The notes under the pieces are model-generated. The model was not told the origin of the DNA. It searched no databases and saw only the letters and a list, made by a program, of their open reading frames with translations. DNA of 64,000 nt from Parvularcula sp039822105 (lineage in GTDB: Bacteria; Pseudomonadota; Alphaproteobacteria; Caulobacterales; Parvularculaceae): NCBI GenBank assembly GCA_039822105.1, contig JBCBMW010000004.1:62001-126000 (forward strand), written 5' to 3'. Each line of letters starts with the position of its first letter. The first letter of the stretch is position 1. A program made the position numbers and the translations under genes. This document shows, piece after piece, positions 29,163-37,534 of the stretch.

Positions 29163-30007
29163 AGGCTGAGCTCCATCCCGATATCGATGGCTGTCACGGA
29201 GTGGGTCAGGGCGCCCACGGATATGATGTCCACGCCCGTTTCTGCGATGGCGCGAATGGTGGACGCCGTGACGCCGCCTGATGCTTCCAGCACCGTTTGA
29301 CCTTTGGCGAGAGCGACTGCCCGGCTGAGGTCATCCGTCGTCATGTTATCGAGCAGCACGATATCAGGACGTAAGGGGAGGATGTCTTCGAGCTGCGAGA
29401 TGGTGTCGACCTCCACCTCGATTTTCACTGTGTGCCCCGCATAGTGGCGAGCCTTCGTCATAGCCTCGGTGATCCCGCCAGCGGCGATGATGTGATTGTC
29501 CTTGATCATCACGGCATCCGATAGGCTCATGCGGTGGGTCATGCCCCCGCCGCAGCGCACGGCGTGCTTTTGGAGGAGCCGAAGACCAGGAAGCGTCTTT
29601 CGGGTTGCTGCGAGATGAGCGCCTGTCCCGTCGATCAATTGAACAAGCGCCGCTGTCGCCGAGGCGATCCCTGTCATATGGCTTAAGATATTGAGCGCTG
29701 TGCGCTCGGCGGTGAGGAGGGCCTGCGCCGGTCCTGTTGCCGTCAGCAACGTGCCGCCGGGCGCGATAGCCTCTCCGTCGGCGGCCTGGGTCTGAACAGA
29801 AATCTGATCACTGACGGTTGTGAAGACGAGCGCGGCGACGTCTATCCCGGCGAGGGTACCGTGCTGGCGTGTGTTGAGCTGTGCCGTCGCCAAGCGGTCA
29901 GCTGGAACGGTGGCGAGCGTTGTGAGGTCGCCGCCCTGGCTCACATCCTCTTCAAGCGCACGGAGGATCAGGGGTTTGAGGAGGTCGGCGGGAACGGGAA
30001 GGGTCAC
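29159..30007 (-). CDS. nadC: Quinolinate phosphoribosyltransferase NadC
   Basis: Converts quinolinate and PRPP to nicotinate mononucleotide, the third step of NAD de novo synthesis. The 282-residue protein has the family motifs RKTLPGLRLLQKHAV, GGGMTHRMSLSDAVMIKDNH, IEVEVDT and EASGGV. The GTG at 30007 overlaps the nadB stop (GTGA) with AGAGAGG upstream, and is preferred to an in-frame ATG 30 nt earlier that sits inside nadB. It is the last gene of the nadABC operon. Confidence 0.95.
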   Translation of the reverse strand: MTLPVPADLLKPLILRALEEDVSQGGDLTTLATVPADRLATAQLNTRQHGTLAGIDVAALVFTTVSDQISVQTQAADGEAIAPGGTLLTATGPAQALLTAERTALNILSHMTGIASATAALVQLIDGTGAHLAATRKTLPGLRLLQKHAVRCGGGMTHRMSLSDAVMIKDNHIIAAGGITEAMTKARHYAGHTVKIEVEVDTISQLEDILPLRPDIVLLDNMTTDDLSRAVALAKGQTVLEASGGVTASTIRAIAETGVDIISVGALTHSVTAIDIGMELSL

Positions 30008-31542
30008 GATGGCCTCTCTTTGAATGCGATATGCCACCCGGTGTTCGTTAGGCGGGCCTCACTGTGGCACGGCCTATCAGTGTTAGGATGATCGATCCGC
30101 TGATGCGCGCCGCGGCTTTCTGCGCGCGCGAGGGCCGAGTGGACGACGCCTCCGGCAGCAACCAGAGCCAACCGCTCACTGACGGTCCTGGGTTCCTGCG
30201 CGTCGATGAATATGAGCAGGTCTTCAAGGCCCTGTTGAGACCGCAGCAGCCCGGCTTCTCCGGCCATCCGGCGCCTGAGATCTTTAAGGTCTCGCGCCGG
30301 TTTGTGGGACAGGGTCGGGGGGGAGATGTCCAACGGTGCGTCTCCTCCTGGGCCGGCGTCAGTCTTCACCCGCTCTGCCGCTCGCTCGCCAAACACGAGC
30401 GCTTCGAGGAGCGAGTTGGAGGCAAGCCGGTTCGCTCCGTGCACGCCTGTGCTCGCGCACTCACCGACGGCGTAAAGGCCAGGAACGTCGGTCTCGCCGT
30501 CCAGCCCTGTCTTGATGCCGCCCATGTGGTAGTGGGCGGCGGGGGCGATGGGGATCAAATCCGTTTCGGGATCAATTCCCGCATCGCGGCATGCGGCGTC
30601 CACGGTCAAAAAGCGTTCCGGGAAACGCGCGCCGAGGGCTCCGCGCACGTCAAGGAACGCGCCGCCGGTGTCTGCAATCGCTTGCGCAACGCCGCGTGCC
30701 ACCACATCGCGCGGCGCCAGCTCCGCGTCGGTGTGGAGCGCTGCCATGAAGCGATGGCCGTCTTGATCAACCAACTGGCCGCCTTCGCCTCTGATGGCTT
30801 CAGTGGCCAAGGGCGCAGGGTCTCGGCCGACATCAAGGCCGGTGGGGTGGAACTGAACGAACTCAAGGTCCCGCAAGGTGGCGCCGGCCTCCGCTGCCAA
30901 AGCGAGCGCGTGGCCTTGCCCGTAGAGCGGGTTGGTGGTGACCGCGTAGAGGCCGCCGAGACCGCCCGCGGCCAGGATCACGGTGTCCGCTGAGAGCACG
31001 ACGTTGCGTTGGCTTGCGACATCCCAGATCAGAAGACCGCATACGCCTTTTTCGGCGGCGAGGACCTGCTCCGCCACGGTCCGCTCACGGATCTCAATAT
31101 GGTCAGCCGCTCGCGCCGCGGCGATCAGAGAGCGAATGATCGCAGCGCCCGCTTCGTCGCCGCCCACATGGACAATCCTATCCCGGCCATGGGCTGCTTC
31201 ACGGCCGAGGCGAAACGCTCCCGCCTCATCGCGGTCAAAGGGAACACCGAGTGCGGCGAGATCATCCACAGCCGCGGGGCCGCTTTCGCAAAGAACGTCG
31301 ACGGCGAGAGGGTCACACAGTCCTGCGCCCGCCGCGACCGTATCCTCCGCATGAAGACGAGGGTGATCATTGGGGCCGATAGCTGCCGCAAGCCCGCCTT
31401 GCGCCCAGGATGAGCTGCCATCACCGAGATGTCCGGCGGTGATCACCGTGACGGGGTGGGGCGCCAGCTTCAGCGCTGTCCAAAGACCCGCTAGCCCCGC
31501 GCCGACCACCACCACGCCCCCTTGGGCACGGTCCAGGTCCAT
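30004..31542 (-). CDS. nadB: L-aspartate oxidase NadB
   Basis: FAD enzyme oxidising L-aspartate to iminoaspartate for quinolinate synthesis. The 512-residue protein has the FAD-binding GAGLAGLWTALKLAP near the N-terminus, SSSWAQGGLAAAI, the second FAD motif ADTVILAAGGLGGLY, FVQFHPTGL and HYHMGGIKT with GECASTGVHGANRLASNSLLE. It starts 5 bp after nadA and overlaps nadC by 4 nt, so the three enzymes are one transcriptional unit. Confidence 0.96.
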   Translation of the reverse strand: MDLDRAQGGVVVVGAGLAGLWTALKLAPHPVTVITAGHLGDGSSSWAQGGLAAAIGPNDHPRLHAEDTVAAGAGLCDPLAVDVLCESGPAAVDDLAALGVPFDRDEAGAFRLGREAAHGRDRIVHVGGDEAGAAIIRSLIAAARAADHIEIRERTVAEQVLAAEKGVCGLLIWDVASQRNVVLSADTVILAAGGLGGLYAVTTNPLYGQGHALALAAEAGATLRDLEFVQFHPTGLDVGRDPAPLATEAIRGEGGQLVDQDGHRFMAALHTDAELAPRDVVARGVAQAIADTGGAFLDVRGALGARFPERFLTVDAACRDAGIDPETDLIPIAPAAHYHMGGIKTGLDGETDVPGLYAVGECASTGVHGANRLASNSLLEALVFGERAAERVKTDAGPGGDAPLDISPPTLSHKPARDLKDLRRRMAGEAGLLRSQQGLEDLLIFIDAQEPRTVSERLALVAAGGVVHSALARAESRGAHQRIDHPNTDRPCHSEARLTNTGWHIAFKERPS

Positions 31543-31547
31543 TGGCG

Positions 31548-32639
31548 TTAGCGGTGCTCGACCGAGATCACGTCACCGCCATGGCCGGTGTCGAAAGCAG
31601 CGGGGGTTGATGGGCTGGGAAGCGCCACCATCCGCTCGACAGCCTCGCGCGCTCGGGCAGCGATCACAGGATCGACCTCAACCTCATGGGTCATGGTCTC
31701 CAGCGCCTCGAGGATGCCCTCAAGCGTGATCTGCTTCATATGCGGGCAAAGGTTGCAGGGCCGCACAAAGTCAACGCCGGGGTTCTCGAGCGCCACATTG
31801 TCCGACATCGAACATTCGGTGATGAGCACGACTTGGCGAGGCTGCTTCTCTTTCACATAACCCGACATGGCAGCCGTTGAGCCAGCATAGTCGGCTTCCG
31901 AAAGAACATCGGGTGGGCATTCTGGGTGGGCGAGCACGACGACGCCGGGGTTGCCGGCGCGCATCTCGCGAATGTCCTCGGCTGTGAACCGTTCGTGCAC
32001 TTCGCAAGACCCGGCCCAGGTGATGACCTTTTTGTCGGTCATGCGCGCCACGTTCTTAGCCAGATATTGGTCAGGGATCAGAATAACCTGGTCGGTGCCG
32101 AACTCTTCGCAGATATGCTCGACCACCTGGACCGCGTTCGACGAGGTGCAGCAGATGTCGGTCTCGGCCTTCACGTCGGCTGTGGTGTTCACATAGGTGA
32201 CCACGGGCACGCCGGGATAGCGCTCTTTCAAGAGCCGCACATCGGCGCCGGTGATCGAAGAGGCGAGGGAGCATCCGGCCTCCATCGACGGGATCAGCAC
32301 GGTTTTCTCTGGCGCAAGGATCTTCGAGGTCTCGGCCATGAAGTGCACGCCTGCCTGGACGATGATGTCAGCATCGGTTGCGGCAGCCTCCTTCGCGAGC
32401 TGTAGACTGTCGCCGCGAATATCGCCGACACAGGCGAAGATCTCTGGCGTCATGTAGTTATGCGCCAGGATCACCGCGTTTTTCTCGGCCTTGAGATCGT
32501 TGATGCGCGCGACCAGCGGCGCCATCTTTTCCCACTCAAAGCGCGGAATGCGCGCGGACACGCGGGCATAAAGATGCTCCGTCCGCTCGCGGATATCCGC
32601 TTGAGATGTTTCAGCAAATTCGTTCCCGAAGGCAGCCAT
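31548..32639 (-). CDS. nadA: Quinolinate synthase NadA
   Basis: 4Fe-4S enzyme condensing iminoaspartate with dihydroxyacetone phosphate to quinolinate. The 363-residue protein has the three-fold repeated NadA layout: ILAHNYM, AGCSLASSITG, CCTSSNA, ECPPDV and the C-terminal cluster motif CNLCPHM. The ATG at 32639 gives the normal N-terminus; the frame stays open upstream into nadQ, but that stretch has no NadA similarity. It is first in nadABC and is preceded by three repeats that may bind NadQ. Confidence 0.96.
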   Translation of the reverse strand: MAAFGNEFAETSQADIRERTEHLYARVSARIPRFEWEKMAPLVARINDLKAEKNAVILAHNYMTPEIFACVGDIRGDSLQLAKEAAATDADIIVQAGVHFMAETSKILAPEKTVLIPSMEAGCSLASSITGADVRLLKERYPGVPVVTYVNTTADVKAETDICCTSSNAVQVVEHICEEFGTDQVILIPDQYLAKNVARMTDKKVITWAGSCEVHERFTAEDIREMRAGNPGVVVLAHPECPPDVLSEADYAGSTAAMSGYVKEKQPRQVVLITECSMSDNVALENPGVDFVRPCNLCPHMKQITLEGILEALETMTHEVEVDPVIAARAREAVERMVALPSPSTPAAFDTGHGGDVISVEHR

Positions 32640-32650
32640 TGTCCTGCTCC

Positions 32651-32711
32651 GACTTTTGCTCAGGGGGAGTATATGAGGCGCGGACTTATGCTCGGCAAGA
32701 GTTTTTCTCAG
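32651..32711. promoter_or_regulatory. Triple 13-bp direct repeat ahead of nadA (candidate NadQ operator)
   Basis: Three related 13-mers lie in the 97-bp nadQ-nadA gap: GACTTTTGCTCAG (32651-32663), GACTTATGCTCGG (32683-32695) and GAGTTTTTCTCAG (32699-32711). The second matches the first at 11 of 13 positions, and the third also matches the first at 11 of 13. Start-to-start spacings are 32 and 16 bp, about 3 and 1.5 helical turns. They sit just before the nadABC operon, where an NAD-responsive repressor would bind. Function is inferred. Confidence 0.5.
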
Positions 32712-32736
32712 CTTTATCCACCATGCGGCAAGGCGT

Positions 32737-33675
32737 TCAGACGGCCGCCCCGCGGAAGCGAGGCAGGGCCAGGCCTGCCGCCGTCGGCACGTTGGAGAGC
32801 GGCGTGGCCCGATAAAGTGCGGCAGGGCGCCCGCCGGTGGCTTGCACGCTCGTGTTGGTCTTTTCCACAAGTCCCGCCGTTTCGACGGAGCGGCGGAAAT
32901 TCTGCTTGTGAATGTCGAACCCGAGAAGCGCTTCCACGCCTTCTTGCAACTCGCGCAAGGTGAATTCCTCACCCATCAGTTTGAAGATGACAGGGCGGTA
33001 GCGCAGCTTTCCGCGAAGCCTGCCAATGGCGGTCGCGAGGATGCGGCGGTGGTCGGAGATCATGGCTTTGCCGTGAAGGACGGGCCCCTCGACGCCGTCG
33101 CGGTCCCGGTGCGCCTCGGCCACAAGCCGCGCCTCATACATCAGCTCATAGCGGTCGAGGGCGCGCTCTTCCTCCCAACCGCTCTCTTCCGTGCCGAAGG
33201 CGGTATCGATCCGGCGTTCCAAGACCTCGTCGCCGTCGGCCCAGCGTCTCAACTCACCGGCAATGTCGGCGCAGCTCCTGATCTTGCCCTCGCGCCGGTC
33301 CTCCCAAGGGAAGAAGGTCGACCAGCGGCGCCACGCGGCGCTTTCGAGGCTCGGGGCTAACGCTTCTGGGGAGAGCGCGAGATAACCCACGGAGACGATC
33401 CGGTCGGCCTCATCACCCGACACGAGGCTGGCGCGCGGCGCCTCGCGGCCTTTGTCGCCAAAGGTGTAGAGCTGCTCGACATAACCGAGCGGCAAGGCGG
33501 TTTGCCGCTCCACGAAATCCCTCAGCGCCAGCTCAAATGTGCGGTGGTCCTCGGGATCAAAACGGCCAAAGGGCAGGCCCCAACCGCCCGGGCGTTTGAC
33601 GCACAGCACCAGGGGCTCACCGTCTCTTACCGCGGCAAGCACCACATTGAGCCCAATGACGAGCCGTCTCTCCAT
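32737..33675 (-). CDS. nadQ: NadQ/NrtR-type NAD regulator (Nudix + winged helix)
   Basis: The 312-residue protein has an N-terminal Nudix-like domain (about 1-150) with a degenerate Nudix box around GRFDPEDHRTFELALRDF, so hydrolysis is unlikely. The YTFGDKGREAPRA loop recalls NrtR proteins. The C-terminal winged helix (about 225-300; FTLRELQEGVEALLGFDIHKQNFRR) is NrtR-like. At this length and next to nadABC, it fits the alphaproteobacterial NadQ (COG4111) group predicted to repress nadABC. ATG 33675 has GGAGGGG upstream. It would bind ADP-ribose or NAD-derived ligands; this is inferred. Confidence 0.8.
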   Translation of the reverse strand: MERRLVIGLNVVLAAVRDGEPLVLCVKRPGGWGLPFGRFDPEDHRTFELALRDFVERQTALPLGYVEQLYTFGDKGREAPRASLVSGDEADRIVSVGYLALSPEALAPSLESAAWRRWSTFFPWEDRREGKIRSCADIAGELRRWADGDEVLERRIDTAFGTEESGWEEERALDRYELMYEARLVAEAHRDRDGVEGPVLHGKAMISDHRRILATAIGRLRGKLRYRPVIFKLMGEEFTLRELQEGVEALLGFDIHKQNFRRSVETAGLVEKTNTSVQATGGRPAALYRATPLSNVPTAAGLALPRFRGAAV

Positions 33676-33714
33676 GCCCCTCCGATTGGATGGCAGATGA
33701 CACCACCGCAAGCC

Positions 33715-34299
33715 CTAACGGGCAAGCTCTTCGAAACGACTAAGATACAGCGCCTGGCTCTCCTCGGTGGACAGGATGTCGATTGACAGCGGCTCGATGG
33801 CTTTGGGCAGGGGAAAGAGTTTCTTCGCTTCGTCCACGGAGAAGCCTGCAATCTGTGTGGCCTCGAAATAGGCGCAAGCCCGATCGGCCTTCTTGATCGT
33901 CTTCTCGACGTGCTCAGGAAGCTCAGCAGGCAAGCCAAACCGGATATGGATCGCGCGTTGAAGGCCTGCCTCGACCTTCTTGTAATTCCCTCCGAGTACG
34001 GCCTTAAACGGTGAGATCATGTCGCCGATGACATATTCCGGTGCGTCGTGGAGGAGGGCGGCGAGACGCCACTCACGCTTCCAGTCCGGCTTCATCTGGA
34101 TGCACATATCCGTGACGATCACCGAGTGTTGGGCGACGTTGAAGGGAACATGCCCCGTGGTCTGACCATTCCACCGCGCCACGCGCGCGAGGCCATGGGC
34201 AATATCCTCCACCTCCACATCAAGCGGCGAGGGATCCAAGATATCAAGACGGCGGCCCGACAGCATCCGCTGCCAAGCTCGAGGGGCGTTGGTGGTCAT
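33715..34299 (-). CDS. HD-domain phosphohydrolase, YfbR-like
   Basis: The 194-residue HD hydrolase has metal ligands H58 (AQHSV), H84-D85 (LLHDAPEYVIGDMISPFK) and a distal Asp, in the arrangement of YfbR 5'-deoxynucleotidases. It probably dephosphorylates a nucleotide, but the substrate cannot be read from sequence. It lies 39 bp upstream of nadQ on the same strand and may share its transcript. Its link to NAD turnover is only suggested by location. Confidence 0.82.
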   Translation of the reverse strand: MTTNAPRAWQRMLSGRRLDILDPSPLDVEVEDIAHGLARVARWNGQTTGHVPFNVAQHSVIVTDMCIQMKPDWKREWRLAALLHDAPEYVIGDMISPFKAVLGGNYKKVEAGLQRAIHIRFGLPAELPEHVEKTIKKADRACAYFEATQIAGFSVDEAKKLFPLPKAIEPLSIDILSTEESQALYLSRFEELAR

Positions 34300-34369
34300 C
34301 GGGGTGCGTTAGCTGAGCACTGCTGCTTTCGCTACGCCCGTCGCGGTTGGGAAGTTGACTCACAACCAA

Positions 34370-34403
34370 AGTTCCTTTAGTTATCATGATAACCAAAGGA
34401 ACT
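34370..34403. promoter_or_regulatory. 34-bp near-perfect palindrome before monooxygenase-MarR operon
   Basis: The two 17-nt halves pair at 16 of 17 positions; the core is GTTATCATGATAAC (34380-34393) and the outer arms are AGTTCCTTT / AAAGGAACT. A bulged AACC / GGTT extends it. It contains the Shine-Dalgarno AAAGGA of the next gene and ends 4 bp before its ATG. A TTGACT -35-like element lies at 34355-34360. The likely ligand is the MarR protein encoded by the same operon. Confidence 0.7.
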
Positions 34404-34407
34404 GGTT

Positions 34408-34701
34408 ATGGATCAGCGTCTCTTCGTGTGGGCTTGCATTGAGCCGAAGCCTGAGCATTTTGATGATGCACGGGATGCTATTGCATCGATTGTCTCACCG
34501 ACGCGGAAGGAGGCAGGGTGCTATCGCTTTGATCTCTTGTGCGGCGAGGGCGATGGGTGCCTCTATCTCTATGAGGAGTGGACCGACGAAAGTGCGCTTG
34601 CCGAGCATTATGCCCAAGCTTACACGCGGACCGTTTTTGAAAAGTACAAAGAGTGGTTGGCGAAGCCAGTGGAGATCAAGAGGCTTCGGGCTTTGTCCTG
34701 A
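34408..34701 (+). CDS. ABM-domain (quinol monooxygenase-like) protein
   Basis: The 97-residue protein is a single antibiotic-biosynthesis-monooxygenase domain, like YgiN or heme-degrading-type dimeric alpha+beta barrels. Motifs include VSPTRKEAGCYRFDLLC and LYEEWTDESALAEHYAQAYTR, with the conserved EEW near residues 56-58. Family members oxidise quinols or other aromatics or handle reactive electrophiles. It is co-transcribed with a MarR gene 14 bp downstream and sits behind a large palindrome, suggesting induction by a small aromatic or oxidant. Confidence 0.85.
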   Translation: MDQRLFVWACIEPKPEHFDDARDAIASIVSPTRKEAGCYRFDLLCGEGDGCLYLYEEWTDESALAEHYAQAYTRTVFEKYKEWLAKPVEIKRLRALS

Positions 34702-34715
34702 GAGAGCGCAGCCTG

Positions 34716-35144
34716 ATGTTTTTTCTCAAAGAGCTTCCGACGCTTCAAATGATCGAAGGTTACGGCGAGCATTTTCCGGCGCATGGCGCTCAACAGGTTC
34801 TCAGCAAACTGACATTCTTGCGCGAGGCGAGTTTGCTGCAAAGGCGCCTCGACACGTATTTCAGCGAGCACGGGTTTTCGCAACTCCGCTTCCTCGCGCT
34901 TGTGGTTATTGATCGCGAGATTGAGCGAGATGAGCTGTCGCACGGCGAGATCACGGAGCGGTTGGACGTCTCGAAGCCGGTGGTCACCCGGACGCTGAAC
35001 AGTCTGACGGACGAAGGCTTACTGCGTGTGAGCCGCCGGGAGCAGGACGGCCGCACGAAGGTCTTCGAGCTGACGCAGCAGGGCCGGAAGAAGCTTGCCC
35101 ATGTTTTTCCCGGCTATTTCGCCATCCTCCATGCCGATGGATAA
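34716..35144 (+). CDS. MarR-family transcriptional regulator
   Basis: The 142-residue MarR protein has the HTH (LSHGEITERLDVSKPVVTRTLNSLTDEG) and wing (VSRREQDGRTKVFELTQQGRKKL). The start at ATG 34716 gives a normal MarR length; an earlier in-frame start would overlap the monooxygenase gene by 49 bp. It is second in a two-gene operon and is the natural candidate to bind the 34-bp palindrome at 34370-34403. The C-terminus is short after the wing. Confidence 0.85.
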   Translation: MFFLKELPTLQMIEGYGEHFPAHGAQQVLSKLTFLREASLLQRRLDTYFSEHGFSQLRFLALVVIDREIERDELSHGEITERLDVSKPVVTRTLNSLTDEGLLRVSRREQDGRTKVFELTQQGRKKLAHVFPGYFAILHADG

Positions 35145-35161
35145 GCGGCGTCAGCGGCCAA

Positions 35162-36022
35162 TCACTCCACCGTCAAAAACGCGTGTTCGCCTGCTTTGTC
35201 GCCGAAGATCTTCTCCGGCGGGGCGATCTCAAGGCCTTTGCCGGGCGGGGTGGGTTCGGAGTAAAAGCCGAGGACGTAACCGCCTTTGGTGTAGCCCATC
35301 AGGGCACGGAGCTCTGGCGAGAGTTCCTTCGCCAGCTCCGGCGGGCAGGAGAGGTATTGGTTTTCCTCCTGACGCAGCCAGTTGAGGGTGTAGTGGAGAA
35401 GGACGCCGAGGCGCGGGGTGTCCGTCTGGTTCGCGCCGCCGCCATGCACCACGGTGCCGGTGTAGACGAGGACCGAGCCCGCTTTCATCTCGGCCGCGAT
35501 CACTTCATCGGGTTGCGGCTGGCGACCTTTCTCCCACGTGTGAGAGCCGGGTACGATCCGGGTCGCGCCGTTCTCTTCTGTAAAGTCCGTGATCGCCCAA
35601 ATCGTGCTCAGCTGCGTTTCGATCGAACGCGGCACATATTTGCCCCAAACGCTCCGATCACGGTGGAGATCTTGGCCGCCTTCACCTGGGCCAATGCTGA
35701 CCGCTTGGGTGAAGTGCATCTGATAGCCGTCGCAGAAGGGGTGCAAAAACTTAGCGCAAACTCCGTTGACCAGCGGATCAACCGCCAGTTCCCGACAAGC
35801 CGGGGAGCGCGCCATCAGGGCGCCAATGCGCGTCGTCTTGAACCCAGCAAACTCGTCCGCACCTTGACGGCCTTGGGTGACATAAGGATCGATGTCGCCT
35901 TTGATCGCCTCAAGCTGCCCATCTGAGAGAACGCCATCAATGATCAGTCCCGCGTCCTCCTCAAGCGCCGCGAGCATCTCCTCAATCGGATCGGTTGGCC
36001 TAAAATGCTTGAGTTCTGGCAT
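35162..36022 (-). CDS. Phytanoyl-CoA dioxygenase (PhyH) family protein
   Basis: Fe(II)/2-oxoglutarate dioxygenase of 286 residues. The iron ligands are H120 and D122 (LHRDRS) and H193 (VVHGGGANQTD), with R204 as the likely 2-oxoglutarate contact. It resembles PhyH enzymes acting on diverse lipids or small metabolites rather than a specific known one. GGGAGAAAG precedes the ATG. It converges on the MarR gene and is not obviously linked to its neighbours. Confidence 0.85.
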   Translation of the reverse strand: MPELKHFRPTDPIEEMLAALEEDAGLIIDGVLSDGQLEAIKGDIDPYVTQGRQGADEFAGFKTTRIGALMARSPACRELAVDPLVNGVCAKFLHPFCDGYQMHFTQAVSIGPGEGGQDLHRDRSVWGKYVPRSIETQLSTIWAITDFTEENGATRIVPGSHTWEKGRQPQPDEVIAAEMKAGSVLVYTGTVVHGGGANQTDTPRLGVLLHYTLNWLRQEENQYLSCPPELAKELSPELRALMGYTKGGYVLGFYSEPTPPGKGLEIAPPEKIFGDKAGEHAFLTVE

Positions 36023-36055
36023 CGTCTTTCTCCCATTTCGCCGGCCAGTTTGTTG

Positions 36056-36355
36056 TTAGCAGCCGGTCTCGTATCTGGTTGTGAGAACGAAGGTTATCGC
36101 ACCGGCCCACACCAGTAAAATAATGCTCCGTACAACGTAGCTGGCCGTCCGGATCAGCTTGCTATCCGAGCGAACGAGTGACAGCCAGGTGACGAGCGCG
36201 ATGACACCGGCCACACGCGATGTCCGGTCGAATAGGGCAGGTTCAGGGATACCTTCCCCACAAATCGATGGAAGGTACGGAATTGTGAAAACGAGAGCGC
36301 AGGCGAAGATAAGAACGGACAGCGTCTCAATGAGCCATCCGTATGCGTCGCCCAC
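36056..36355 (-). CDS. Small membrane protein of unknown function
   Basis: A 99-residue product with three predicted membrane helices (about 8-27, 48-62 and 73-93), starting at GTG directly after the KAS III-like gene. I do not recognise a family. The ribosome site is weak. The strong hydrophobic pattern and tight placement between two genes on the same strand support it, but it could be a fortuitous frame. Confidence 0.45.
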   Translation of the reverse strand: MGDAYGWLIETLSVLIFACALVFTIPYLPSICGEGIPEPALFDRTSRVAGVIALVTWLSLVRSDSKLIRTASYVVRSIILLVWAGAITFVLTTRYETGC

Positions 36356-36358
36356 GGC

Positions 36359-37474
36359 CTAGCAGGCCCTCACGATAATGGAGCCTGCGGAGTATCCGGC
36401 GCCAAAGCCTGAGATCACCCCGAGCGCACCGGCCTCCATGTCATCTTTATGCTTATGGAAGGCGATGATCGAACCTGCCGACGAGGTGTTGGCGTACTCA
36501 TCGAGCACAACGGGCGCCTCTTCGCGGGAAGGGTCGCGGCCGAGGAGTTTCTTGGCGATCAACAGGTTCATGTTGAGGTTGGCCTGGTGCAGCCAGAAGC
36601 GTTGCACCTCGGCCTTATCAAGCCCTTCGGCCTCCAAGTGCTCACCGATCATGGCGGCGACCATGGGGACGACCTCTTTGAAAACAGCGCGTCCTTGTTG
36701 TTTAAAGAGTTTATCCGTACGGGGATCATCCGTATCAATTGAGCCGTCTTCGGTGTGGTTCAGGAAGCCAAAATTGTTGCGGATGTTGTTCGAGAACTCA
36801 GTTTTGAGGCGTGTGGAGAGGATGTCGAACGAGCCTTCCGGTGCATCGCCCTCAGGCTGGCTGATGATCATCGCGGTGGCGACGTCGCCAAAGATGAAAT
36901 GCCCGTCGCGATCTTTGAAATTGATATGGCCGGTGCAGATCTCCGGATTGACCATCAGCACACGGCGCGCACCTGTGCTGAGGAGACCCACCGCTGTCTG
37001 GATACCGAACGACGCGCTGGCGCAGGCCACGTTCATGTCAAAGGCGTAGCCTTCAATGCCGAGGCCGTCTTGGATCTCGACCGCCATCGCCGGGTATTGG
37101 CGCTGCATGTTCGAGGCGGCGCAGATCACCGCGTCGATGTCAGCAGCGGTGAGGCTCGCGGCGGCCATAGCTTCGCGCGCCGCGGCGACACCGATCTCAG
37201 CCATCACCGATAGCTCGTCATTGCTGCGGGCGGGAATACTGGGGCGCATCCGCTCGGGGTCGAGGGAGCCTTCTTTGTCGATCACGAAGCGCGACTTGAT
37301 GCCCGAGGCCTTCTCAATGAACTCCGCGGAGGAAGGCTCGAACGGGTTGTCCGGGTTTTTGGCGTTCCAACGCTCGACGAACGTATTGTACGCTTCGACG
37401 AGTTCTTCGTTCGAAATGCTGTTCGGCGGCGTGTAGAGTCCAGTGGAGAGGATCCGAGCGATCGCGGGTTTCAT
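36359..37474 (-). CDS. 3-oxoacyl-ACP synthase III-like (KAS III) protein
   Basis: Thiolase-fold condensing enzyme of 371 residues, longer than housekeeping FabH (about 320). The catalytic Cys is C151 (DMNVACASASFGIQ), with His in RFWLHQANLNMN and Asn in EYANTSSAGS. The start at ATG 37474 has GCGAGG upstream. This subgroup occurs in alphaproteobacteria and probably condenses an acyl-CoA with malonyl-ACP or a related substrate. Its exact lipid pathway cannot be assigned from this neighbourhood. Confidence 0.85.
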   Translation of the reverse strand: MKPAIARILSTGLYTPPNSISNEELVEAYNTFVERWNAKNPDNPFEPSSAEFIEKASGIKSRFVIDKEGSLDPERMRPSIPARSNDELSVMAEIGVAAAREAMAAASLTAADIDAVICAASNMQRQYPAMAVEIQDGLGIEGYAFDMNVACASASFGIQTAVGLLSTGARRVLMVNPEICTGHINFKDRDGHFIFGDVATAMIISQPEGDAPEGSFDILSTRLKTEFSNNIRNNFGFLNHTEDGSIDTDDPRTDKLFKQQGRAVFKEVVPMVAAMIGEHLEAEGLDKAEVQRFWLHQANLNMNLLIAKKLLGRDPSREEAPVVLDEYANTSSAGSIIAFHKHKDDMEAGALGVISGFGAGYSAGSIIVRAC

Positions 37475-37534
37475 AGGGCCTCGCAGTGATTTTCTATAGG
37501 TCTTGCTCCCCGTTCTCGCCGGTTTCAACCGTCT

